64,000 nucleotides of DNA from Domibacillus mangrovi (GTDB lineage: Bacteria > Bacillota > Bacilli > Bacillales > Domibacillaceae), in contig NZ_MRWQ01000007.1 of the NCBI RefSeq assembly GCF_001906925.1, positions 22,078-86,077 of the forward strand. The letters are read 5' to 3'. Below are positions 43,643 through 53,109 of the stretch, piece after piece. Made by a program: the position numbers and the translations under genes. Each line of letters starts with the position of its first letter. The stretch's first letter is position 1. A model generated the notes under the pieces. It did not search any database. It worked only from the letters and a program-made list of their open reading frames with translations, and was not told the origin of the DNA.

Positions 43643-43807
43643 ATAAAGTGAAACTTCATTCAGTGGGGGTTAGGTTCACAGGATGTGAATCATGCAGACG
43701 TTGTCACAGAACGTGACGATCTTAGTCTGCGTTCCGCTCATCCCCCACTTATCCTTCTTTTCAAAGTCTTGAAGTAGGGGTCTTACTACCCGTTAATGAG
43801 GGATAAA
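43643..43807 (-). repeat. bcr1-like dispersed element, copy D (165 bp)
   Basis: In minus orientation it is bounded by TTTAT at 43803-43807 and 43643-43647. It is nearly identical to copy B (AACGGGTAGTAAGACCCC, CGCAGACTAAGATCGTCACG, CTAACCCCCACTGAATGAAG). It lies between ywaF and amt. Confidence 0.8.
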
Positions 43808-43971
43808 CAAAAAATATACGATCATCACTTTCCAATTCCATTCCAAGTGTACCATATAAAAATCGATCTGAAAGAGTTTTTCTCAATCCCTCTATACTTA
43901 CGTTTTCGTTTGAAGAATAATACAAAAACTTCCCTAGGAAATAATACTTTAAATAATTCCGCCCTTTTAAA

Positions 43972-43988
43972 TGTTATATTTTATAACA
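43972..43988. promoter_or_regulatory. TnrA/GlnR box 1 upstream of amt
   Basis: TGTTATATTTTATAACA fits the TnrA consensus TGTNANAWWWTMTNACA at every position. It is centred about 75 bp before a TATAAT at 44043-44048. Confidence 0.7.
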
Positions 43989-44052
43989 TATATCCAAAAA
44001 AATATTCAAAAAATAATTGATTAATCTTTATTTTTCACATATTATAATTACA

Positions 44053-44069
44053 TGTTATATAACATAACA
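44053..44069. promoter_or_regulatory. TnrA/GlnR box 2 upstream of amt
   Basis: TGTTATATAACATAACA fits TGTNA-N7-TNACA with one deviation from the longer consensus. It lies just downstream of the TATAAT, a position expected for repression. Confidence 0.6.
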
Positions 44070-44110
44070 TAATATAGTTATAAAAAATAATGTTTAAGGA
44101 GATGTTGAAA

Positions 44111-45388
44111 ATGGATGATATGTTGTATTTAATGAACAGTCTATGGGTTATGCTTAGTGCCATTTTAGTGATTTTTATGGCTGCCGGGTTCGTTATGCTG
44201 GAGGCTGGGTCAACGCGCATGAAAAATGCCGGACACATCGCCGGCAAAACTGTTTTCACATTCGGCCTCTCCTGCCTCGTTTTCTGGGTTATCGGATTTG
44301 CTTTCATCTTCGGAGATAACGCAAACTTTTTCATCGGATTATCGAATTTCTTTTATTCCGGTTATGAACTTGAAGATATGAATTTATCATCCTCCGTCTT
44401 CTTCATATTTCAAATGGCATTCGCAGGGATTGCGGTCACCATTGCGCTCGGCGGTTTCGCGGAACGTGCAAAGCTCTCTGTATACGTCCTCTTCACCATT
44501 TTATTTTCCGCATTCGTTTACCCCGTTGTCGCTCACTGGATCTGGGGCGGCGGTTGGCTGGCTGAGCATGGCAAACAAGATTTTGCTGGCTCGACTGTCG
44601 TTCATTTAACAGGTGCGATGGCTGCACTTGCCGCAACGTTTTTGCTTAAACCACGTATCGGCCGGTTTAATAAAAACGGTTCGGCTAATGCAATTCACGG
44701 TCACAATCAGGTCTTCACATCACTTGGCGTCCTTATTCTTTGGGTTGGATGGTTCGGTTTTAACGCAGGCAGCACATTATCAGTCGATGGTGGTTTTTTT
44801 GGATACGTTGCACTGAACACGAACCTTGCAGCTGGTGCCGCTGCTGTTTCGGCATTGATTATTTCATGGGTTGTTCTTGGCAAGTCTGATATTCCGACCA
44901 TTTTAAACGGCGCACTAGCAGGGCTTGTTGCGATTACCGCATCTTGTGCATTCGTTGACATGTGGGCATCGGTCGTTATTGGCTTAATCGCCGGTATACT
45001 CGTATTCTACAGTGCACGTTTAATTGAAAAAATGGGCATTGATGATCCCATTTTTGCCCTTTCTGTTCATGGTATTCCTGGTATTTGGGGGACATTATCC
45101 ACCGGTCTCTTCGCCACACCAGAACTTGCAACGATCGGTCAACCTGGTCTTTTCTACGGAGGCGGCTTCACACAACTCGGTGTACAGGCAATGGGCATAT
45201 TCGTCAGCGGCACTTTCGCTTTCGCAGCGTCATTCATTATTCTTTTCGCCATTAAAAAAGCACTTGGCGGACTCCGCGTTTCAGAAGAAGAGGAAATTAT
45301 GGGTCTTGATATGAGTGAACATGGTAGCTACGGCTATCCAGAAGTATTCGCTAATCATACAAATCAAGCTATATCAGGAGAAAAATAA
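44111..45388 (+). CDS. amt: Ammonium transporter
   Basis: A 425-residue Amt/NrgA-type channel with 11 helices. Hallmarks are GFVMLEAGSTRMKNAGHI, DFAGSTVVHLTGAMAALAAT (first pore His), NAIHGHNQVFTSLGVLILWV and LSVHGIPGIWGTLSTGLF (second pore His). ATG 44111 has AAGGAG nine bases before it; the upstream in-frame ATG 44090 lies before that site. Two TnrA/GlnR-like boxes upstream predict nitrogen-limitation control. The PII gene glnK/nrgB that usually follows is absent. Confidence 0.94.
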   Translation: MDDMLYLMNSLWVMLSAILVIFMAAGFVMLEAGSTRMKNAGHIAGKTVFTFGLSCLVFWVIGFAFIFGDNANFFIGLSNFFYSGYELEDMNLSSSVFFIFQMAFAGIAVTIALGGFAERAKLSVYVLFTILFSAFVYPVVAHWIWGGGWLAEHGKQDFAGSTVVHLTGAMAALAATFLLKPRIGRFNKNGSANAIHGHNQVFTSLGVLILWVGWFGFNAGSTLSVDGGFFGYVALNTNLAAGAAAVSALIISWVVLGKSDIPTILNGALAGLVAITASCAFVDMWASVVIGLIAGILVFYSARLIEKMGIDDPIFALSVHGIPGIWGTLSTGLFATPELATIGQPGLFYGGGFTQLGVQAMGIFVSGTFAFAASFIILFAIKKALGGLRVSEEEEIMGLDMSEHGSYGYPEVFANHTNQAISGEK

Positions 45389-45451
45389 TATAATTCATGC
45401 GCAAAGCAGCTCCGCTTTGCGTATTATTAGTTAAAAAGGATGTGTTTAGGT

Positions 45452-46432
45452 ATGACGACGCGCGCTCACACATACGCAGACATCCGCCTTGCAAAAGACT
45501 CAAGTATGGAGCGATACCTTCATTCAACACAGCGGCTAAATGCCTTTCATGACGGGATTATGATGAAGGTATTTTTAACGGCCTTGCAAAAGCATGAAGA
45601 AACAAACGGTGCTCCGCCTTGCCTATTCACATTATTTTTACTCGGCAGTGCCGGTCGTTGTGAACAAGGAACACTCAGCGATCAAGATCACGGCATAGTA
45701 TATGAACTTCACACAGATGATACTGCGGATTATTTTTTAACTCTTGGCCAAACGTTTTCAGATGGTTTATACGAGGCGGGCTATCCGTACTGTGAAGGCA
45801 GGGTCATGAGCTCCAACCCGATCTGGTGCCGATCAATTGAAGGATGGGAAACGCAGATTCATTCATGGATCAAAGATGAAACACTTGATACGATTCGCTC
45901 ACTTCATATGATTTGCGATGCGCGGGTGCTTTACGGGGAGAAAACATATATCTCTTCATTAAAAAAACAAATTTCAGCATTGGTAAACAACAATCGGCAT
46001 TTATTGAAACGTTTTTTTGAAAACATTCAATATATGAAAAAGTCCGTTGGGTTATTCGGACAGATTTTCACTGAACAAAATGGTCAACATACAGGTGCAC
46101 TCAATTTAAAACAGGCGGCCTTTTTTCCGTATGTCAATGCGATCCGCGTGCTAGCTGTCAAAGAAGGAATCGAGCCTTCCTCGACATTAATAAGAATGAA
46201 AGCATTAAAACAAATTCCTGCATATGCAAGCAGGATAAACGAATGTGAAGAAGCATACCGGATGCTGCTTGACTTCCGACTTCGCGCTCTCAAAAATGCA
46301 ACCGATTATGGCAGTTCTCATTACATTCATATCGACAAGCTCGGACCGATCCGAAAAAAAGAACTGCGTCACATTTTAAAAACGGCAGAGGCACTTCATC
46401 ATTACGTGCAGCGACTTGTAGAAAAAGGATGA
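45452..46432 (+). CDS. DUF294 nucleotidyltransferase-like protein
   Basis: A 326-residue protein with the DUF294 putative nucleotidyltransferase pattern LFLLGSAGRCEQGTLSDQDH (GS-x-GR-x-EQ and the SDQDH acid pair), followed by a helical C-terminal DUF294 domain. Longer relatives carry CBS domains before this; here the N-terminal 45 residues are too short for one. In this family the partner is a DnaQ-like exonuclease, and the gene for one follows after 6 bp. The first in-frame ATG (45440) overlaps the AAAGGA site, so 45452 is preferred. Confidence 0.82.
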   Translation: MTTRAHTYADIRLAKDSSMERYLHSTQRLNAFHDGIMMKVFLTALQKHEETNGAPPCLFTLFLLGSAGRCEQGTLSDQDHGIVYELHTDDTADYFLTLGQTFSDGLYEAGYPYCEGRVMSSNPIWCRSIEGWETQIHSWIKDETLDTIRSLHMICDARVLYGEKTYISSLKKQISALVNNNRHLLKRFFENIQYMKKSVGLFGQIFTEQNGQHTGALNLKQAAFFPYVNAIRVLAVKEGIEPSSTLIRMKALKQIPAYASRINECEEAYRMLLDFRLRALKNATDYGSSHYIHIDKLGPIRKKELRHILKTAEALHHYVQRLVEKG

Positions 46433-46438
46433 TCCACT

Positions 46439-47140
46439 ATGGGCTTTAACGATTTCATGAAAAATTTAAGCGGCAACCGATTTACTGGTTTACAGGGCGG
46501 CCGACAGGATATAGCATTTATGCGTAGATTACAGCGGGATTTGCGAACGAAGGAGACGACTTCGATTCCACTTGATGAATTGCAAGTGATCGTCTTTGAT
46601 TTGGAAACAACCGGCTTTCACCCCGATAAAGGTGATCAAATCTTGTCCATTGGTGCTGTGAAAGTGACCGGCTGTCAAATAGAAGATGAATACTATTCGC
46701 CCGTTCGTTACGAAAAGATTCTTCCTCCTTCTATTAAAGAACTGACCGGTCTTGATGAAGCAGAATTAAAAAAGGCACCGGAGCCGGCTAATGCACTTGA
46801 ACAATTTTTCAAATTTAGCGGAGCGTCTCCACTCGTTGCCCATCATGCAAGCCATGAAAAAGCGTTTATGCAGTACGCAAGCCGAAAATACTTTCGCACC
46901 CCTTTTTCTCACCGGCTCATCGACACGTCATTCATGTACCGTATTGCTGAACCGGATAACCGGTACGTCCGGCTGGAAGACTGCTGTACACATAATCAAA
47001 TTACCATCATTGGACGACACCACGCACTTGGTGATGCCCGACTCACTGCCGCTTTATGGGCCGTTTATATTGATAAACTACAAAAATTAGGAATCAATAC
47101 ATTGTCACAAGTATACGAAAGACTCGCCTCGATCCGATAA
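46439..47140 (+). CDS. 3'-5' exonuclease, DnaQ/DEDDh type
   Basis: A 233-residue protein with the exonuclease motifs VFDLETTGFHPDKGDQILSI (ExoI Asp/Glu), LVAHHASHEKAFMQY (ExoII), and HHALGDARLTAAL (ExoIII, His-x4-Asp). It is probably a housekeeping DEDDh nuclease. AAAAGGATGATCC lies before the ATG. The DUF294 gene is directly upstream, and this two-gene pair recurs in Bacilli (from memory). What the pair acts on is unknown. Confidence 0.87.
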   Translation: MGFNDFMKNLSGNRFTGLQGGRQDIAFMRRLQRDLRTKETTSIPLDELQVIVFDLETTGFHPDKGDQILSIGAVKVTGCQIEDEYYSPVRYEKILPPSIKELTGLDEAELKKAPEPANALEQFFKFSGASPLVAHHASHEKAFMQYASRKYFRTPFSHRLIDTSFMYRIAEPDNRYVRLEDCCTHNQITIIGRHHALGDARLTAALWAVYIDKLQKLGINTLSQVYERLASIR

Positions 47141-47228
47141 GAGATGGGTCTTTTTCTTCATTTTCCCTATTCTCTGAATCTTTTCTTTCTAAATGATCGT
47201 AACATCTTATAGAAGGAGGCGACTTCTA

Positions 47229-49118
47229 CTGAAAAAACAACTCGCACTTTTCATTCTTTTTCTCTTTTTATTTGCACCATCTGTTTACGCCAGATCCTAT
47301 TCTATGAATGAAGTAAACATTCGAACTTGGATTCAACCCGACGGAGACATACTTGTCAACGAAATTTTCCATTACACATTTAATGGAGAATACGACCGGG
47401 CCAGACGCTCCATTCATAAAGCAGGACATGACGGCGTGGAATATTTTGAAGCATATGAATTAACAAATGTGAATGCAAAGCTTGGCTTTGTCAACCAAAA
47501 TGATTTACACGCTTTATCTGTGGAACAGGAAGACAACACTTTTTATGCATCCCTTCCCGCAGCAAACATATCGAAATCAGTCTTTTACATTTATGAACTT
47601 AAAAATGCCGTCAAATCGTACGATACATATAGCGATCTCACCATTCCTTTTTTCGGAACAGATGGGAACCACGGTGAAACTTTGGAAAACGTCACGATTG
47701 ATATCGTCTTTCCCGAACAAATAGAGCCCTCTCAATATTATGCATTTTTTCATGATCGGCTCGGGACGGTAGAAGAAAAAGGATCAGAAGTCGCCCGCTT
47801 TACAACACCCGCTTCCATGCTTTATTCGCTGACCGAAGTTCGTGTTTTATTTCCTTCGTCAGTGATGACCGGACAAACAAAAGGGACCGAACCGATGACG
47901 ATCACAGAAGCGGTCGACGCGGAAAACACACTCGCTCAGTCCTTTCATAAGAAAGAAAAACAAAAAGACAATCTTAAGACACTATTAACGGGACTATCCA
48001 CAGCTGTTTTCTTGGGAATAATCGCTGTCATACTCATGAAATTCCGCGGCAGACATGGGGATTCATTATCATTAATCCATCATGACCCTCTTTATTTGTA
48101 TATGATTGACCGGGCTGGGAAAACGGATCATTATGCCTTTTTAGCCGGACTTTATTCACTTGTTGAAAAAGGATTCGCATCTGTGCAGGTAAGCCGGACG
48201 CACGGCCGTTTTTATAAAGATCCGGATTCCCCGGACAATACGCTGCATTTCACCTTGACCGGAGATCGAAAGCGATTGTCTAATTGTGAAAAGAAACTGG
48301 TCAAGGCTCTTTTTAACAGACGTAATACCTTCACCGTCCATGATTTAGCTGGTGCAACCAAAAATGAAAAAACACGCAATACCACTCTTCACAATTATCA
48401 GAAAAAAGTACAGACCTTTAAACAGTACGAACAAGAATGGGTGGATCACGTCATTGATGAGATGAAAAAAGCGGGCGTCATGAGTGACCGGCTGCCGCGA
48501 TTTTTAAAAGGATGGATACTGCTGACTGTATTCGGGTTTATATTATACACGTATATGATTGATTCATTGGACATGTCCACGATGATTGTATATGGAATCA
48601 TCGGACTAGTGCTTATCATAACCATCTGGCGGAAGCCAAAAAAACGCTGGCCCGCACCCGCTTTCTTCGCAGGATCAGTTCTTGGGTCTGCTATGCTGTA
48701 CGATGTTGATGCTACTTTATGGCTTGTACTATTTATATTACTTAGTGCCGTTCTTTATTTCTTAACACCTCGCTTCCTCTTGTCCAGTAAAGCTGCTTTT
48801 GTGAAAGCAGACATTAGGCAGTTCCGGAAACAGCAGAATATGCTAGGTAACGACATCGAAAAATGGACAGTGCGTTCACTGCTTCTACAGGCAAAAAAAA
48901 CGGTGTCTCATAAAACGCTGGATACAGAACTCGCATCTGTTGCACCACTTACATTTTTAATCCTTTCCGATGAAGAACCCGTTCGTTACGTTTCAGAAAC
49001 GTGGAAATGGAGCGTACCGCGTGGAAGCAGTTCTTCTTCCTCAGACAGTGGCGGTTTCTTCGGAGACAGTGGTGGTGATAGCGGAGGGGGAGATGGTGGC
49101 GGTGGCGGTGGTGACTGA
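47229..49118 (+). CDS. DUF2207 membrane protein with Gly/Ser-rich tail
   Basis: About 629 residues. A signal peptide (LALFILFLFLFAPSVYA) is followed by an extracytoplasmic beta-rich DUF2207 domain, a helix near residue 255, a cytosolic region with a winged-helix-like segment (LSNCEKKLVKALFNRRN), two or three helices at 440-510, and a C-terminus of Ser, Gly and Asp repeats (GGDSGGGDGGGGGG). The best Shine-Dalgarno (AAGGAGG at 47213-47219) points to CTG 47229; ATG 47193 has no site and would begin YRRRRLLL. Function unknown. Confidence 0.78.
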   Translation: MKKQLALFILFLFLFAPSVYARSYSMNEVNIRTWIQPDGDILVNEIFHYTFNGEYDRARRSIHKAGHDGVEYFEAYELTNVNAKLGFVNQNDLHALSVEQEDNTFYASLPAANISKSVFYIYELKNAVKSYDTYSDLTIPFFGTDGNHGETLENVTIDIVFPEQIEPSQYYAFFHDRLGTVEEKGSEVARFTTPASMLYSLTEVRVLFPSSVMTGQTKGTEPMTITEAVDAENTLAQSFHKKEKQKDNLKTLLTGLSTAVFLGIIAVILMKFRGRHGDSLSLIHHDPLYLYMIDRAGKTDHYAFLAGLYSLVEKGFASVQVSRTHGRFYKDPDSPDNTLHFTLTGDRKRLSNCEKKLVKALFNRRNTFTVHDLAGATKNEKTRNTTLHNYQKKVQTFKQYEQEWVDHVIDEMKKAGVMSDRLPRFLKGWILLTVFGFILYTYMIDSLDMSTMIVYGIIGLVLIITIWRKPKKRWPAPAFFAGSVLGSAMLYDVDATLWLVLFILLSAVLYFLTPRFLLSSKAAFVKADIRQFRKQQNMLGNDIEKWTVRSLLLQAKKTVSHKTLDTELASVAPLTFLILSDEEPVRYVSETWKWSVPRGSSSSSSDSGGFFGDSGGDSGGGDGGGGGGD

Positions 49119-49136
49119 TCTCTCAAACGAAAAAAA

Positions 49137-49187
49137 AGGGCCTGTCCCCAAAGTTAGTGAAACTAACAAGGGGGCAGCCCTCTTTTT
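49137..49187 (+). terminator. Terminator of the DUF2207 gene
   Basis: Outer stem AGGGCCTGTCCCC / GGGGGCAGCCCT and inner stem GTTAGT / ACTAAC, followed by CTTTTTG. Confidence 0.82.
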
Positions 49188-49213
49188 GCTTTAATATACC
49201 TTTAAAATAATGT

Positions 49214-50428
49214 TCAAATCTTGCGCCGGCATAATAAAAAGTATGCACAAACGGCTGCCAGATGACAAATGATCATAATCATCCCCATCGGAAGCGGTGT
49301 TCCGCCGCCTGCGATACCGGCAAGGGGTGCAACCGCGGCACCAAAAATGTAGGGCATTAAACCGAGCAGTGCAGACGCAGCACCGGCCGTTTTTTCTTTT
49401 CCATGCATTGCAAGAGAAAAGCATGCTGTCGCTACAACACCTACGCTTGCGACAGAAAAAAATAACGGAATGAGTACAGCGATTAAATGCGCTTTCATAA
49501 GAAGCATTAAAAATAGCATGCTGCTTCCGCCAAGCGCCATCGATAAACCACATACGAGCAGCACGGATTCTTTCACTTTCCCTGCAAGACGCCCGCTTAC
49601 TTGCGATGCAATAATAATTCCGACACCATTTGCTGCAAAACATAAACTGAACTCTTGCGGTGACAAACCGAAATAGCCTTGCAGAACAAACGGCGAACCT
49701 GAAATGTACGCAAACATTCCTCCCATGACAAATCCTTGGGCCAGACAGTAGCCCATAAATACTTTATCGACGAGCAATGTTTTAAACGTTACAAGTATAT
49801 TTTTCAATCCGCCCGCTGATCTCCGGTTGTCCCGAAGCGTTTCCGGCATCCAAAAAAAGACAGCCATGACCATCATGATTCCGATGACCGCAAGTACGCC
49901 GAAAATGCCCTGCCACGACACAAATTCCAATAGCTGTCCGCCGACAACCGGTGCCGCAATGGGTGCAATACCGTTAATTAACATTAATAGCGCAAAAAAC
50001 TTTGTTAATTCCGGACCGTCATACATATCACGTACAACTGCACGCGCAATAACGATTCCTGCCGCCGCAGATGCACCCTGTACGAACCGCATCACAATCA
50101 ATCCTCCGATCGATGGTACAATCATACATAACATAGATGCAATCGCGAATACGACGAGGCCTGCTAAAAGCGGCTTCCGTCTCCCCTGAACATCACTGAG
50201 TGGCCCCATTACAAGCTGACCGGCTGCAAGGCCAATTAAAAAAGCAGTCAAACTAAGCTGGGCCATCGACGCTGTCGTCTGCAAATCATTTGCTAAAATC
50301 GGCAATGATGGCAAATACATATCAATCGACAACGGACCAAACGCTGACAACGAACCGAGCAGCAGCGCCATCCATAAGCGTTTTGAACGGCTATGCACCT
50401 GCTGATTTTCTAAAACATTTTCTCTCAC
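49214..50428 (-). CDS. Bcr/CflA family multidrug efflux MFS transporter
   Basis: A 404-residue drug:proton antiporter with 12 helices. The Bcr/CflA hallmark GPLSIDMYLPSLPILANDLQ is at the start; GQLVMGPLSDVQGRRKPLLA is motif A, and RFVQGASAAAGIVIARAVVR is motif B/C. It probably confers tolerance to small cationic or amphiphilic drugs. GTG start with GGGG seven bases upstream. Monocistronic. Confidence 0.9.
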   Translation of the reverse strand: MRENVLENQQVHSRSKRLWMALLLGSLSAFGPLSIDMYLPSLPILANDLQTTASMAQLSLTAFLIGLAAGQLVMGPLSDVQGRRKPLLAGLVVFAIASMLCMIVPSIGGLIVMRFVQGASAAAGIVIARAVVRDMYDGPELTKFFALLMLINGIAPIAAPVVGGQLLEFVSWQGIFGVLAVIGIMMVMAVFFWMPETLRDNRRSAGGLKNILVTFKTLLVDKVFMGYCLAQGFVMGGMFAYISGSPFVLQGYFGLSPQEFSLCFAANGVGIIIASQVSGRLAGKVKESVLLVCGLSMALGGSSMLFLMLLMKAHLIAVLIPLFFSVASVGVVATACFSLAMHGKEKTAGAASALLGLMPYIFGAAVAPLAGIAGGGTPLPMGMIMIICHLAAVCAYFLLCRRKI

Positions 50429-50488
50429 ACTTTTCCCCTGCCAATCTATCTGATTTCCCCATCATACAGCATTTAAAGACATAAGAAA

Positions 50489-50533
50489 ATGCCTGTTTCC
50501 GGCTCGCAACTAGCGCACTATGGAAACAGGCAT
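50489..50533 (-). terminator. Terminator of bpsB
   Basis: On the minus strand ATGCCTGTTTCC / GGAAACAGGCAT (12 bp) is followed by TTTTCTTATG. Confidence 0.8.
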
Positions 50534-50584
50534 CTTATTTTATTCCTTATATTTCTCATCCCGCTAATTGATGCTCCTTCGTCT

Positions 50585-51118
50585 TCAGTCCATTTTAAAC
50601 ACTTTATTATAATCTGTTGCTTCAACAAGCGCTTTTTCTTCGATCTTAATCCGGATCGACAGTACCATCATGTTCAGCACTGAAAAGATAATGGCTGTAT
50701 AGTATGCTTGAAATAGAAGTGGCAATATAAGAAATTCAGCAGCAACAATGGTGTAATTCGGGTGCCGCATCCACTGGTAAGGTCCCCGCTTTACAACGTT
50801 CGCGCCTGGTAAAATAATAATTTTCGTATTCCAGAAACGGCCAAGTGAAGCAAGACTCCACACTCTACCAGCCTGTGTAAGTAAGAAAAGAGACACCCAC
50901 AACGGCCACCATTCGCTTATGGATCTTTCCAACAAGATCACTTCAGCTGCTAAGCTAATGAAAAAGCCTATATGAAGAGAAACAATTAGCGGATAATGTC
51001 CCGCACCAACTTCATAAGCTCCCCGTTCACGCATCCACTTTTCATTTCGTTTTGCAATAACAAGTTCGACAAGCCGCTGCATACAAACAACAGTGATGAT
51101 GAATAAGAAAAGTGTCAT
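50585..51118 (-). CDS. bpsB: Isoprenylcysteine carboxyl methyltransferase family protein (BpsB-like)
   Basis: A 177-residue integral membrane methyltransferase. The motif RGPYQWMRHPNYTIVAAEFL is the ICMT/PEMT cofactor region. In B. subtilis BpsB (YpbQ) methylates the alkylpyrones made by BpsA; the same gene order is found here. The start overlaps the bpsA stop by 4 bp (ATGA), with GGGGGAAAG before it. Several helices precede the motif. Substrate assignment is by context. Confidence 0.85.
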   Translation of the reverse strand: MTLFLFIITVVCMQRLVELVIAKRNEKWMRERGAYEVGAGHYPLIVSLHIGFFISLAAEVILLERSISEWWPLWVSLFLLTQAGRVWSLASLGRFWNTKIIILPGANVVKRGPYQWMRHPNYTIVAAEFLILPLLFQAYYTAIIFSVLNMMVLSIRIKIEEKALVEATDYNKVFKMD

Positions 51119-52203
51119 GTTTCTTTCCCCCATTCCAGAAGAACTAATTCTCCGCAAAACCCAGGGCCTAGCGCTGCCATTAATCCATAATCCCCTTTCC
51201 TCACTTCATTTATCATAAAGCGTTCGAGCACATATAAAACTGTTGGTGAAGACATGTTACCGAATTCAGATAGTACGTCCCAAGCGTGTACTGTTTTCTC
51301 TTTCGTTAGATGAAGCGTGTCCTCATACGCATCGAGCACTTTTTTTCCGCCTGGATGGGCAACAAAATGCTCGATTTTATCGATAGATAGATTCTGCTTT
51401 TGCAAAAATGTCTCGACAAATACACCGAGCCACCTGCGTATGATCGACGGAATATCACGTGAAAAAATAACATGAAGACCGCTGTCTCTCATATCCCATC
51501 CCATCACGTCCTCTGAATCCGGCATCAGTTTTGATTCTGTACGCAAAATAGATGGCGTAAGCCGCTTTGTCTTCACATCTGCTGCATCACCCGCGATAAG
51601 TGCACAGGCAACACCGTCCGCGAACAATGATGTGCCGATTAGATTACTTTTGGAGCGGTCGTTTCGTTGAAAAGTTAAACTGCATAATTCGACCGAAAGA
51701 ACGAGCACTTTCGCTTTTGGGAACGCTAGGCAGTATTCATGTGCGCGACTAACACCCACTGCCCCTCCCGCACAGCCCAGACCCCAAATGGGAATCCTCT
51801 TTGTATCCGCTGAAAATGGCAGTCGGTTCATAATTCTTGATTCAATCCCGGGCGTTGCCATACCCGAGCTGGAGATGAAAAAAATAGCATCTATCTCTCC
51901 AAAGGACAATGGTTGTTCTAAAAAACGATCGTCTTTTAAACAGCTTTCCACTGCTTTTGTTCCATAGTCTGTCGCTAACTTAATATATAAATCATTTCGT
52001 TCCTTTAGACTATGTTCATGACGAAACCATTCAAGAGGCATAGACAAATGACGCTTCTTAATTTGCCCATTTTGAAAGACAGGCAGCAGCCGTTCAATAT
52101 CTTGAAAATCTTCTTGAAATAATTCCCTTACAAAGTCCGTCACCTCCCCCTGCATAAGTTCATGCGGTGGATGAAACGTACTGACCGAGACAATTGTCGG
52201 CAT
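51115..52203 (-). CDS. bpsA: Type III polyketide synthase (BpsA-like)
   Basis: A 362-residue chalcone-synthase-like enzyme. The catalytic triad is complete: Cys144 in GLGCAGGAVG, His283 in VAHPGG and Asn316 in GNMSSPT. The C-terminal AALGPGFCGELVLLEW has the GPG loop. Bacillus BpsA extends long-chain acyl-CoAs with malonyl-CoA to alkylpyrones and resorcinols. AAAAGGGGGA precedes the ATG. It forms an operon with bpsB. Confidence 0.92.
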   Translation of the reverse strand: MPTIVSVSTFHPPHELMQGEVTDFVRELFQEDFQDIERLLPVFQNGQIKKRHLSMPLEWFRHEHSLKERNDLYIKLATDYGTKAVESCLKDDRFLEQPLSFGEIDAIFFISSSGMATPGIESRIMNRLPFSADTKRIPIWGLGCAGGAVGVSRAHEYCLAFPKAKVLVLSVELCSLTFQRNDRSKSNLIGTSLFADGVACALIAGDAADVKTKRLTPSILRTESKLMPDSEDVMGWDMRDSGLHVIFSRDIPSIIRRWLGVFVETFLQKQNLSIDKIEHFVAHPGGKKVLDAYEDTLHLTKEKTVHAWDVLSEFGNMSSPTVLYVLERFMINEVRKGDYGLMAALGPGFCGELVLLEWGKET

Positions 52204-52355
52204 ATGAAATCCCCCTTTTTCACTTTTTACCAGTTTGACCTATTTTTCCTTAATTATTCAAGTATTGTCGTGACATCTGTATTAAGTAGATGAACCGCAT
52301 GTATTCCCAATCAAGTTCTCTCTATTTCTAAATCTCAGTTTCTATTTCCAAACAG

Positions 52356-52407
52356 AAAAAACATCCCTTCAGCCGATTCTTTTAAATACGGTGAATGGAT
52401 GTTTTTT
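52356..52407 (-). terminator. Terminator of the acyl-CoA thioesterase gene
   Basis: On the minus strand AAAAAACATCCATTCACCG pairs with CGGCTGAAGGGATGTTTTTT (two mismatches). Confidence 0.78.
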
Positions 52408-52440
52408 ATTAAACCTTATTAATATATAATGAATTCTTGA

Positions 52441-52959
52441 CTAGTTCATTTCGTTGAACGTTTTCATTGTTAAAAATCCTGCTAAATCTTTGCTTATTTG
52501 TCTTTTTTGATTACGTATTTTTGCTCTCTCTGGTGCCGTTTCGTGTAATTTTATTTCTTCTTCTGTTTCCGGCATCACAGATGGCACTTTTATAGGACGT
52601 TTATCTTGACCCAATGCAACAAATGTTAATAAGGCAGTCGCTGCTATTTTACATTCACCGCTTTTTAAATCTTCAGCAATTATTTTGACAAAAACCTCCA
52701 TGGATGATGTGCCTGTCCAAGTCACATACGATTCAAAGCATACAGAATCAATCGGCCGAACAGGGTGTAAAAATTCGACAGAATCGATTGAGACTGTCAC
52801 ACATTCTCGTCGGCTGTGACGTGCTGCAGAAATAGACGCTACTTGATCCACATCACTTATAAGTCGCCCACCGAATAATGTATTATGATTATTCATGTCA
52901 TTGGGGAATATACGACTCGTTCTTATTACCCGTGATTCCCTGCAATATTTGCTTTCCAT
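52441..52959 (-). CDS. Acyl-CoA thioesterase, hotdog fold (YkhA-like)
   Basis: A 172-residue thioesterase of the YciA/YkhA/BFIT type. The signature NDMNNHNTLFGGRLISDVDQ carries the catalytic Asn and Asp, followed by VDSVEFLHPVRPIDSV-like strands and VALGQDKRPIKVPSVMPE. It hydrolyses acyl-CoAs in the cytosol. The length equals B. subtilis YkhA (about 179). A single-gene unit that lies near the polyketide synthase, but with its own terminator. Confidence 0.87.
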   Translation of the reverse strand: MESKYCRESRVIRTSRIFPNDMNNHNTLFGGRLISDVDQVASISAARHSRRECVTVSIDSVEFLHPVRPIDSVCFESYVTWTGTSSMEVFVKIIAEDLKSGECKIAATALLTFVALGQDKRPIKVPSVMPETEEEIKLHETAPERAKIRNQKRQISKDLAGFLTMKTFNEMN

Positions 52960-53027
52960 CTATACATCTCCCCAGAATATTTAAATCTATTATATGATTT
53001 TTTCTCTGCTCATTGATAAAAGAGAAA

Positions 53028-53065
53028 GATGTTTAAAGTTGTTGTAAACAACAACTTTAAACATC
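53028..53065 (-). terminator. Perfect 17-bp palindrome, terminator-like
   Basis: GATGTTTAAAGTTGTTG / CAACAACTTTAAACATC with loop TAAA; on the minus side it is followed by TTTCTCTTTT. It lies 45 bp after the 52-aa gene. Confidence 0.75.
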
Positions 53066-53109
53066 CTTTATTTCAATTAAGTTTATTATTTTTTAATTTC
53101 TTTCGATAC

